From JANYGM01 sp043764015 (lineage in GTDB: Bacteria > Bacteroidota > Bacteroidia > Cytophagales > Thermonemataceae): DNA of 12,887 bases. The notes under the pieces are model-generated. The model was given only the letters and a program-made list of their open reading frames with translations, did not search any database and was not told where the DNA came from. The position numbers and the translations under genes are program-made. Below, piece after piece: positions 7,324 to 12,887 of this stretch. Position 1 is the stretch's first letter. Every line of letters starts with the position of its first letter. The stretch spans positions 1-12,887 of the forward strand of contig JAYUKY010000060.1 in the NCBI GenBank assembly GCA_043764015.1. Direction: 5' to 3'.

Positions 7324-7343
7324 GCCTTTTATAACTATCTTTG
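7311..7343 (+). promoter_or_regulatory. Promoter of the YfiR-like gene, overlapping the lon terminator
   Basis: TATCTTTG (7336-7343) is an exact -7 box. TTTG (7311-7314) lies 21 nt upstream and is formed by the descending arm of the lon terminator. The next start codon is at 7437. Confidence 0.6.
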
Positions 7344-7436
7344 AGAAAAGGTTAAGATAATCTAAAAGAATTTGGAAAATAGCTTTATTTTTTGCTTATT
7401 GTAGCCTCAACAAATCAACAAAAACATTATAAATGT

Positions 7437-7985
7437 ATGAAACGCCATTTTTCATTTTTGCTTTCTAATTTAAAAATAAACCTAATTTTGAGTTTATTTT
7501 GTGTATTTTATTTTGCTAATATTACTGGTAATCAGGCATTTGCGCAACAAAAAAATTATACTTATCACCCTGTTTATATTTATCAATTTTGTAAATATGT
7601 GCAGTGGCCAGGTCAAAGTAATGAACGTGTGATTGGCGTTATTGGAAGTTCTCCGCTAATTCCTAGCTTGCAAAAAATGGCAAATGCTAAAAGTACCCCA
7701 GAAATGAGGTTTGTTATCAAAAAATTTGCTAAAATAGAAGATGTCACAGGTTGTAATATTTTGTTTGTGCCTACACAAGTGGAACTTACAGCAGAACAAA
7801 CCAAGCGTTTGGAAGGCAAAAACACACTTTTGATTACTGAAAATGAGAAACATATCCAAAATATGAGTAGTATCAATTTTATTTTTGTGAAAGGGCGTTT
7901 GGCGTTTCAACTCAATAAAAAACAAGTTTCTAAAGCTAATTTGAAAGTATCAAGCAAACTTTTGAGTTTGGCTATTTTGGTGTAA
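7437..7985 (+). CDS. Secreted YfiR/HmsC-like (DUF4154) protein
   Basis: A 182-residue exported protein. The frame is open from a TTG at 7392, but the ATG at 7437 starts a proper signal peptide: basic MKRH, a hydrophobic core, and likely cleavage after AFA at residue 36. The mature part matches the YfiR_HmsC-like pattern: YIYQFCKYVQWPG, a short strand with VIGVIGSSP, GCNILFVPT, an INFIFVKGRLAFQLN strand, and SSKLLSLAILV at the end. In Pseudomonas YfiR is a periplasmic repressor of the diguanylate cyclase YfiN. No cyclase or outer-membrane partner is encoded nearby here, so that role should not be assumed. The two mature cysteines (in QFCKY and TGCNI) could be redox-active, as in YfiR. It has its own promoter and terminator. 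Confidence 0.78.
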   Translation: MKRHFSFLLSNLKINLILSLFCVFYFANITGNQAFAQQKNYTYHPVYIYQFCKYVQWPGQSNERVIGVIGSSPLIPSLQKMANAKSTPEMRFVIKKFAKIEDVTGCNILFVPTQVELTAEQTKRLEGKNTLLITENEKHIQNMSSINFIFVKGRLAFQLNKKQVSKANLKVSSKLLSLAILV

Positions 7986-7987
7986 AT

Positions 7988-8018
7988 AATTGTGAATTAA
8001 ATACAAAATATTGATAAT
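7988..8018 (-). repeat. Dispersed intergenic repeat, copy B
   Basis: The inverted counterpart of 1015-1044, found two bases after the stop codon of the YfiR-like gene. It ends in AATTGTGAAT, the reverse complement of the ATTCACAATT unit. It lies just before the terminator hairpin, so it would be part of the 3' untranslated RNA. Confidence 0.6.
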
Positions 8019-8037
8019 CAATCAAATAAATTTCAAC

Positions 8038-8066
8038 AAAAAACTACTTTCAGAAAGTAGTTTTTT
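8038..8066 (+). terminator. Terminator of the YfiR-like gene
   Basis: A 13-bp perfect stem, A6 CTACTTT with AAAGTAG T6, closes on a CAG loop, the same loop as in the lon terminator. Further T runs follow. Confidence 0.85.
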
Positions 8067-8111
8067 GTTTTTTGTCAAAAAATATCAAAAAAATGAATAA
8101 AAAAAACTTTT

Positions 8112-8119
8112 TACTTTTG
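8112..8119 (+). promoter_or_regulatory. Possible -7 box for adk
   Basis: TACTTTTG fits TAnnTTTG, but no TTG lies at the expected distance, and the leader would be about 115 nt. The spacer 8067-8240 is otherwise featureless A/T-rich sequence. Confidence 0.25.
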
Positions 8120-8240
8120 TTTTTGGATTTTTTTTTATACTTTTAAAACTATTTAAAAATCAACTGAAATTTTAGCTATAAATTTCAAAACACAAAAAGT
8201 CACTTATATATTTAATATTCATCATAAAAAATCTTAATAA

Positions 8241-8807
8241 ATGCTTAATATCATTATTTTTGGACCTCCTGGCGCAGGGAAAGGCACGCAAAGTGACAAA
8301 TTGATAGAAAAATATAACCTTGTACATATCTCTACTGGGGATATGTTTAGGGCGCACAAACAAAATCAAACGCCACTAGGTTTGAAAGTACAAGCTATTA
8401 TGGATAGTGGAGAGCTTGTTCCTGATAGTATTACTATAGAAATGTTGGAAGAAGAAGTAAGCAAAAACCCTCACGCAAAAGGCTTCATTTTTGATGGTTT
8501 TCCTCGTACTGTGCCACAAGCTGTTGCCTTAGACAAATTTTTGACAGAAAGAAACGAACAAATCAAACAAGTTATTCAGCTAGACGTAACAGAAGCGGAG
8601 GTTACAGCACGCATTGAAGAACGCAAAAAAGTAAGCAAAAGAGCTGATGATGAACAACTTACACGCCGTTTGGAGGAGTATTTTAAAAAAACTATTCACG
8701 TTTTGCCACACTACGAAAGTCAGCATAAAGTTATAAAAGTCAATGGAATTGGTGATATTGAGGCTATTTTTGGTGCTATTTGTGCAAGTATTGATAAAGT
8801 AGCCTAA
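8241..8807 (+). CDS. adk: Adenylate kinase
   Basis: A cytoplasmic enzyme that interconverts ATP plus AMP with two ADP. The 188 residues are of the short form usual in Bacteroidota, with no zinc-binding lid. The P-loop GPPGAGKGT is at residues 8-16 (Lys14). The AMP-binding segment STGDMFR is at 31-37, and DGFPRT with Arg89 is at 85-90. The reduced lid carries RADD at 134-137, followed by the RRLEEY helix. The lid-to-helix junction looks a couple of residues shorter than I recall for typical relatives, and it has SKR where SGR is common; the catalytic arginines are present. The ATG at 8241 gives the canonical MLNIIIFGPPG start. Confidence 0.96.
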   Translation: MLNIIIFGPPGAGKGTQSDKLIEKYNLVHISTGDMFRAHKQNQTPLGLKVQAIMDSGELVPDSITIEMLEEEVSKNPHAKGFIFDGFPRTVPQAVALDKFLTERNEQIKQVIQLDVTEAEVTARIEERKKVSKRADDEQLTRRLEEYFKKTIHVLPHYESQHKVIKVNGIGDIEAIFGAICASIDKVA

Positions 8808-8814
8808 TTTTGAG

Positions 8815-8842
8815 GTACGAAGTTAGAAGTACGAAGTACGAA
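8815..8842 (+). repeat. Short GTACGAAGT repeats after adk
   Basis: GTACGAAGT occurs at 8815-8823 and 8829-8837, and a truncated copy GTACGAA is at 8836-8842. The cluster begins 8 bp after the adk stop. No terminator hairpin is present, so adk transcripts may continue into the Dps gene. Confidence 0.55.
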
Positions 8843-8876
8843 AAAATACAAAAATGAATATAAATTAAACCTTTTT

Positions 8877-9344
8877 ATGAAAATAAATATTGGACTAACA
8901 GAAAAAGCACTCAAACACAATGCTACGCAACTTAGCATTTTGCTGGCTGATGAATATTTGCTTTACACCAAAACTCGTAACTATCATTGGAACGTAACTG
9001 GGGCTAATTTTCAAGAATTGCACAAGTTTTTTGAGGAGCAATATACCATTTTAGATGCACAAATAGACGAGATTGCAGAACGTGTACGTATGCTAGGAAA
9101 CACGCCTGTAGCTAGTTTAAAAGACTTTTTGAAACTTACCAGACTCAAAGAGGCAAGCGTGCAAGGTGCGCAAGAAATGCTACAAAGTCTGCTAAAAGAC
9201 CACGAACATATTATAAAAGACATCAGAATAGATATTAAAGCCACGTCTGACAATGAAGATGCGGGTACAAGCGACTTTCTAACGGCACTTATGGAAGCTC
9301 ACGAAAAAATGGCTTGGATGTTACGTGCTTATATAGAAATTTAG
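8877..9344 (+). CDS. dps: Dps family DNA-binding / ferroxidase protein
   Basis: A dodecameric mini-ferritin that oxidises Fe2+ with hydrogen peroxide, stores the iron and protects DNA during stress. The 155 residues form the ferritin-like four-helix bundle. The intersubunit ferroxidase ligands are all present with Listeria-Dps spacing: H37 (NYHWNV), H49 (ELHKFF), D64 and E68 (DAQIDEIAER). The N-terminal tail is short and has few lysines, so strong DNA binding cannot be inferred. There is 69 bp between adk and this gene, with no clear promoter of its own, and a strong terminator follows. Confidence 0.94.
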   Translation: MKINIGLTEKALKHNATQLSILLADEYLLYTKTRNYHWNVTGANFQELHKFFEEQYTILDAQIDEIAERVRMLGNTPVASLKDFLKLTRLKEASVQGAQEMLQSLLKDHEHIIKDIRIDIKATSDNEDAGTSDFLTALMEAHEKMAWMLRAYIEI

Positions 9345-9355
9345 GCTTTTGTATT

Positions 9356-9393
9356 AACTTCCCGAAAGTTTCCAACTTTCGGGAAGTTTTTTT
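9356..9393 (+). terminator. Dps gene terminator
   Basis: A 15-bp perfect stem (9356-9370 with 9374-9388), G/C-rich in the middle, closes on a TCC loop and runs into T7. It lies between convergent genes and is the only hairpin available to the minus-strand hydrolase gene too, although the T run is on the plus-strand side only. Confidence 0.9.
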
Positions 9394-9398
9394 ATAAC

Positions 9399-10160
9399 CT
9401 ATGACTCAATTTTCAGCCCATCATAAGCCAAAAAAACATTATTGGGTAGCTCTTGACTGACGGCAGCGTGAGTACCTAATTTGTGGCTAATATGCGTAAA
9501 ATACGCTTTTTCAGGTTGTATAGTTTCTACTATTTCTAAGGCTTGCGCCAGCGTAAAATGAGAAATATGTGTTTCTCTTTGCAAAGCATTGATAATCAGT
9601 ATTTTAGTCCCCTTTATTTTTTCCATTTCTTCTATTGAAATAAAATTAGCATCAGTAATGTAGGTGAAATCATTGATACGAAACCCCAAAACGGATAATT
9701 TAAAGTGCATTACTTCAATGGGTGTAACAAGTATATTTTCTGCTTCAAAAGGTTGATTATCAATGATATTAACTTCTACATTAGGTACGCCAGGATATTT
9801 GTGTTCTGAAAAAATATAAGCAAATTCTTGTTTAAGTTGTGCTACAACAGCTTCTGTGGCATAAATAGGCATATCTTTTTCATTTTTAAAATTAAAAGAG
9901 CGGATTTCGTCCATTCCTGCCGTATGGTCTTTGTGGGCGTGTGTGTAGAAAATGGCATCAACTTTTTTGACATTTTCACGCAACATCTGCTGACGAAAAT
10001 CAGCTCCAGTATCTATTATAAAGGTTTTTTCATTGATTTCTATCATTATGGAAGAGCGCAAACGCTTGTCTTTATAATCCAAAGATTTGCAAATTTCACA
10101 GTCGCAAGCAATTACTGGCACGCCTTGCGAAGTTCCAGAACCTAAAATGGTTATTTTCAT
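9399..10160 (-). CDS. PhnP-like metallo-beta-lactamase-fold hydrolase
   Basis: A 253-residue cytoplasmic MBL-fold phosphodiesterase. The fold starts with ITILGSGTSQGVP. An early cysteine cluster, C19, C21 and C24 (ACDCEIC), resembles the structural zinc site of PhnP. The two-metal site is built from THAHKDH (H74, H76, D78, H79), H153 (VMHFK), D171 (YITDAN) and H224 (YFTHISH). By family, the substrate could be a cyclic phosphate such as 5-phosphoribosyl 1,2-cyclic phosphate. However, no phosphonate (phn) genes are nearby, and similar proteins are common as stand-alone genes in Bacteroidota, so the true substrate is unknown. It is divergent from the DUF72 gene over a 107-bp spacer. Confidence 0.85.
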   Translation of the reverse strand: MKITILGSGTSQGVPVIACDCEICKSLDYKDKRLRSSIMIEINEKTFIIDTGADFRQQMLRENVKKVDAIFYTHAHKDHTAGMDEIRSFNFKNEKDMPIYATEAVVAQLKQEFAYIFSEHKYPGVPNVEVNIIDNQPFEAENILVTPIEVMHFKLSVLGFRINDFTYITDANFISIEEMEKIKGTKILIINALQRETHISHFTLAQALEIVETIQPEKAYFTHISHKLGTHAAVSQELPNNVFLAYDGLKIES

Positions 10161-10190
10161 AGTGTTTTTGGTGATTTTATGATAGATTTT

Positions 10191-10204
10191 TTGTAAATTT
10201 ACAA
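10191..10204. promoter_or_regulatory. Perfect 14-bp palindrome, possible operator
   Basis: TTGTAAATTTACAA is its own reverse complement. It lies in the 107-bp spacer between two divergent genes (31 bp from one start, 63 bp from the other), a natural place for a dimeric regulator to act on both. No clear TAnnTTTG box was found for either gene. Confidence 0.35.
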
Positions 10205-10267
10205 TATTTCTTTTATTTCAACAACTTTCAATAAAAAGAATAAAAATTATCCTTTAAAGTTTTATTT

Positions 10268-11281
10268 ATGGATTTTGGAAAACTAAATAATGTAAATAAG
10301 ATAGATTTTACTTTGCCTGCTGATGCTACACAAAATAAAATAATCTTGGAAAAGTACAAAAATAACCTTGATAATTTTGATGTTAATGCTAATGAATTTC
10401 CTAAGATTTATGTAGGCTGTCCTGTGTGGTCAAATAAGGAATGGCGCAATAAAATATATCCTAGTAATGCCAAAACAGAAGATTTTTTGAAATATTATGC
10501 TACTCAATTTAATTCTATAGAACTTAATACAACCCATTATAATCCTGCTGACGAGGCAACTATCCAAAAATGGAAGAATTTGGCTAATAATAAGAATAGT
10601 AATAATAATTTTAAATTTTGTCCAAAATTCCCACAACCTATTTCTCACGAAAAAATATTTTTGAAAGAGGCAAAAATACTTTCAGATGTTTTTTGTGATA
10701 ATATTAAAGGTTTTGGAGAAAATTCAGGTTTGTCTTTTTTACAACTTCCACCCAATTTTGAGCCAAAACATTTGGATTTACTTGCCTACTTTTTAAAAGA
10801 TTTCCCTGCAAATATTCCTCTAGCTATAGAATTTAGGCACGCTGATTGGTTTAGAAACAATAACTTTTCAAAAGCTGCTGATTTATTGGAAAAGTACAAT
10901 ATTTCTACAGTCATTACAGATGTAGCAGGCAGGCGTGATGTGTTGCATCAAACCATTACAAATGATAAAATAATGATACGCTTTGTAGGAAATACAACCA
11001 CTCAAATATTTGAGCCTAATGCAAAATACCCACTTCACGCCACAGATTATACTCGTATAGATGCGTGGGTAAAATGCCTTTGCAGATGGATAGGGGAGGG
11101 TTTGAGAGAGATTTATTTTTTCTGTCACCAGCCAAATGATAACATTTCCTCTCCAGAACTTGCCGTTTATTTTATCAATAAACTAAATTTAGCCCTCAAA
11201 AACACGCTTGACATATCATTGAATATTCCTCTTTTGCCTCCGCATATACGTAATACAGACACACAAGGAAGCCTTTTTTGA
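10268..11281 (+). CDS. DUF72 (YecE-like) family protein
   Basis: A TIM-barrel protein of the widespread YecE/DUF72 family, whose biochemical role is unknown. The family signature is clear: IYVGCPVWSNKEW (47-59), the FNSIELNTTHY strand (81-91), FKFCPKFPQPISHEK, LSFLQLPPNF, PLAIEFRHADWF, and the late segment YFFCHQPNDN. The family normally begins near residue 46. The first 45 residues here are a Lys/Asn-rich extension without recognisable motif, giving 337 aa in total. The ATG at 10268 is the first in frame after the spacer, but a later start cannot be excluded. It ends in GSLF. No terminator hairpin follows; 11282-11352 is A/T-rich and holds only a partial match to the repeat at 1015 (AAAATTTTGTATT). 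Confidence 0.9.
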   Translation: MDFGKLNNVNKIDFTLPADATQNKIILEKYKNNLDNFDVNANEFPKIYVGCPVWSNKEWRNKIYPSNAKTEDFLKYYATQFNSIELNTTHYNPADEATIQKWKNLANNKNSNNNFKFCPKFPQPISHEKIFLKEAKILSDVFCDNIKGFGENSGLSFLQLPPNFEPKHLDLLAYFLKDFPANIPLAIEFRHADWFRNNNFSKAADLLEKYNISTVITDVAGRRDVLHQTITNDKIMIRFVGNTTTQIFEPNAKYPLHATDYTRIDAWVKCLCRWIGEGLREIYFFCHQPNDNISSPELAVYFINKLNLALKNTLDISLNIPLLPPHIRNTDTQGSLF

Positions 11282-11352
11282 GATTTAAATTAAAATTTTG
11301 TATTTTATCATTTTGGCATTGCAATACTTGTAATGATTTAATAGAAATAGTA

Positions 11353-12000
11353 TCAAACTAACAAAACTGTTTCCAAAATATGCCTAAATTTGCGCAAAAT
11401 AGCAATAATAGCCAATAAATCTTCTTTATCCCTGCTATCAAAACCCTTAGAAACACAATAACTGTTATTTTCCATTGTTACAAATGTCCAATTAACGCCA
11501 ATTACCTCACAACCATAAAGAGGTTTACCATCATCATTGATTTTTTGGGCTATCAAAAAAGCCTCCAAAAGTTGCGCCATAGAGTCGCCAGTAGGGTTTT
11601 TGTTGGGTTTATATTCTTGAAAATGAAAATAAGGTTTTTGCATATAATCCATCAAACCGCTCCCAATCACAAAATCAGTCTTTACAGAAAGATGATGCCC
11701 TAGCACTTCTCCAGTAAGTTTTTTATCAAAGAAAGATACAAATTTAGGATTAGTCATTACTTTTCCTAGCTTTAAAACTGGGCTAATAAAGTGCATTTTT
11801 AAATCTTCCTCGCTCCAAGTGCTTACAAGATTTAGCCCTGTTTCGTAGGTATCATCAAAAACATACTGCTCACCAACAGAAAAAACTGGTTTTTCTATGT
11901 TCATCCACTCTACCATTTTTGGAGTAAGCGGTTTGATAATTTTAGTAAGATTAAATGCAAGAGCTATCTCGCCCTCACGCCATTCTTTTTTCTTTGCCAT
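11353..12000 (-). CDS. Predicted PD-(D/E)XK nuclease-fold protein, paralogue 1
   Basis: A 215-residue protein I cannot name. An in-frame ATG exists at 12042, but the start at 12000 is preferred. The paralogue begins with the same MAKKKEW, and both genes share the same 16-17 bp directly upstream. The layout fits a PD-(D/E)XK core: a helix with acidic residues (WSEEDLKMHFISPVLKLG), a strand with D (SVKTDFVIG), a strand with E-x-K (FHFQEYKP), a helix with Q (AQLLEAFLIAQ), and a strand ending in a substrate-side W (GVNWTFVTME). This resembles the N-terminal nuclease region of type I restriction subunits, but no helicase or methylase is present. No signal peptide or membrane segment was seen. It follows paralogue 2 by 52 bp and is probably co-transcribed with it. 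Confidence 0.75.
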   Translation of the reverse strand: MAKKKEWREGEIALAFNLTKIIKPLTPKMVEWMNIEKPVFSVGEQYVFDDTYETGLNLVSTWSEEDLKMHFISPVLKLGKVMTNPKFVSFFDKKLTGEVLGHHLSVKTDFVIGSGLMDYMQKPYFHFQEYKPNKNPTGDSMAQLLEAFLIAQKINDDGKPLYGCEVIGVNWTFVTMENNSYCVSKGFDSRDKEDLLAIIAILRKFRHILETVLLV

Positions 12001-12017
12001 TTTTATGAAATGTTTAA
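12001..12017 (-). repeat. Duplicated 5' flank of the paralogue genes
   Basis: The 17 bp upstream of paralogue 1 match 12704-12719 upstream of paralogue 2, apart from one extra T. This shows that the duplication included the translation-initiation region and supports the MAKKK starts. Confidence 0.65.
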
Positions 12018-12052
12018 CGCTTTGTTTTTCAAAAGATATCATTAGTGTTAAT

Positions 12053-12703
12053 TTATACCAGCAAAACTGTTTCTAAAATATGCCTAAATTTGCGCAAAAT
12101 AGCAATAATGGTAAGTAAATCTTCTTTATCTCTGCTATCAAACGCCTTAGACACGCAATAACTGTTATTTTCCATTGTCAAAAATATCCAAGTAGCTCCA
12201 TTTACTTCACAACCATAAAGCGGTTTTCCGTCATCATTGAGTTTTTGCACTATCAAAAAAGCCTCTAAAAGTTGTGCCATAGAGTCGCCTGTTGGGTTTT
12301 TATCAGGTTTGTACTCTTGAAAATGAAAGTAAGGTTTTTCCATATAATCCATAATCCCTTTGGCTATGATAAAGTCTGCTTTGACAGAAAGCGGATAATT
12401 TTGTACTGTTGCTACTAATTTTTTGTCAAAAAATGAAACGGCATTATTATCATCTAACATTACATAACCCAATTTTAGTACTGGGCTAATGAATTTCATT
12501 TTTAGAGCTTCTTCACTCCAATTGTTAATATGTTTTCGCCCCACCTCATAGGCATCATCAAAGTTCCCTTGTTCTACAACTGAAAAAATAGGTGTTTTTA
12601 TATCCAACCAATCAGCCATTAGTGGTGTGGTGGGCGTAATTATTTTATTTAAGTTGAAAGCCCGCACTATCTCGCCTTCTGTCCATTCTTTTTTCTTTGC
12701 CAT
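12053..12703 (-). CDS. Predicted PD-(D/E)XK nuclease-fold protein, paralogue 2
   Basis: A 216-residue tandem paralogue of the gene at 11353-12000. The proposed catalytic set is E65/E66 in the first helix, D110 (SVKADF), E130 and K132 (HFQEYK), with Q144 in the following helix. From residue 129 to the end only 10 of 88 positions differ from its neighbour, and the final 25 residues (from IIAILRKF) are identical. Before that, about 47 of 128 positions differ, with one indel near residue 86. The predicted fold and spacing suggest an active nuclease, but this is inference from motif layout and the DNA or RNA target is unknown. A -7 box (12735-12742) lies 32 bp upstream, making this the first gene of the pair. 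Confidence 0.75.
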   Translation of the reverse strand: MAKKKEWTEGEIVRAFNLNKIITPTTPLMADWLDIKTPIFSVVEQGNFDDAYEVGRKHINNWSEEALKMKFISPVLKLGYVMLDDNNAVSFFDKKLVATVQNYPLSVKADFIIAKGIMDYMEKPYFHFQEYKPDKNPTGDSMAQLLEAFLIVQKLNDDGKPLYGCEVNGATWIFLTMENNSYCVSKAFDSRDKEDLLTIIAILRKFRHILETVLLV

Positions 12704-12734
12704 TTTATGAAATGTTTAATGTTTAATTTTTATG

Positions 12735-12742
12735 CAAAGATA
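12735..12742 (-). promoter_or_regulatory. -7 box for the nuclease-like pair
   Basis: TATCTTTG on the minus strand is an exact TAnnTTTG match, 32 bp before the start of paralogue 2. No TTG at the right distance was seen. The remaining sequence to the window end (12743-12887) shows no gene, only A/T runs and a short AAAATAACCAAA doublet. Confidence 0.45.
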
Positions 12743-12887
12743 GTATTTTTTAGCTTTTTGTGAGAAAATAAAAATAACCAAAAAATAACCAAAATATTTA
12801 CACTACAAAAACCACTAACAAACTCATTCTAAGCAATATCTCTAAAAAATAAGCCATTTATTTTGAAGAGTACGAATGTTTTTTTTT

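Noticed and set aside
7392..7436. TTG start giving 15 extra residues on the YfiR-like protein
   Set aside because: It would place a non-hydrophobic stretch before the signal peptide. The ATG at 7437 starts exactly at the basic n-region.
7613..7925. Two minus-strand frames opposite the YfiR-like gene
   Set aside because: They mirror a gene with a clear signal peptide and domain; neither has a promoter or motif.
9828..11128. Open frames antisense to the hydrolase and DUF72 genes
   Set aside because: The coding strands carry full family signatures; the antisense products are low-complexity and motif-free.
12001..12042. Upstream ATG giving a 14-residue extension on paralogue 1
   Set aside because: The paralogue starts at MAKKK, and the extension reads through the duplicated 5' flank, which is non-coding in front of paralogue 2.
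11353..12703. Toxin-antitoxin pair
   Set aside because: The two proteins are paralogues of the same size and fold, so neither looks like an antitoxin.

Overview
The window looks like a chromosomal stretch from an AT-rich member of the Bacteroidota, most likely a marine or aquatic Cytophagales-type organism. The evidence is the very A/T-rich spacers, the absence of Shine-Dalgarno sequences before starts, several matches to the Bacteroidota housekeeping promoter (TTG, about 17-23 nt, TAnnTTTG), and the type of Crp, short adenylate kinase, MenA and RimO proteins. The genus is inference. No rRNA, tRNA, CRISPR array, transposase or phage gene was seen.

Layout. 1-488 is non-coding; it holds a G/C-rich doubly hairpinned block (47-112) and two adjacent A/T palindromes. 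489-995 is a Crp/Fnr-type regulator. 1068-1944 (minus) is a cation diffusion facilitator whose N-terminus is out of frame with the rest because of one extra base in a seven-base homopolymer. It diverges from rimO (2133-3458), and each gene has a recognisable promoter. A 113-bp nested palindrome with compensatory base changes (3471-3583) and a short tandem repeat separate rimO from menA (3627-4526). lon follows (4632-7256) with a sigma-54-like promoter in front of it. Then come a secreted YfiR-like protein (7437-7985), adk (8241-8807) and a Dps ferritin (8877-9344). A PhnP-like metallo-hydrolase (9399-10160, minus) diverges from a DUF72/YecE protein (10268-11281) across a perfect 14-bp palindrome. 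The right end carries two tandem minus-strand paralogues (11353-12000 and 12053-12703) that I read as small PD-(D/E)XK nuclease-fold proteins of unknown role. Beyond 12743 I see no gene.

How the genes fit together. Most are single-gene housekeeping units (ribosomal protein S12 modification, menaquinone synthesis, ATP-dependent proteolysis, nucleotide balance, iron and DNA protection) with their own strong hairpin terminators, so there is no large operon. The only likely operon is the nuclease-like pair. The items most worth attention are the 113-bp nested palindrome, the nuclease-like pair, the frameshifted transporter, the structured leader block and the sigma-54-like site before lon.
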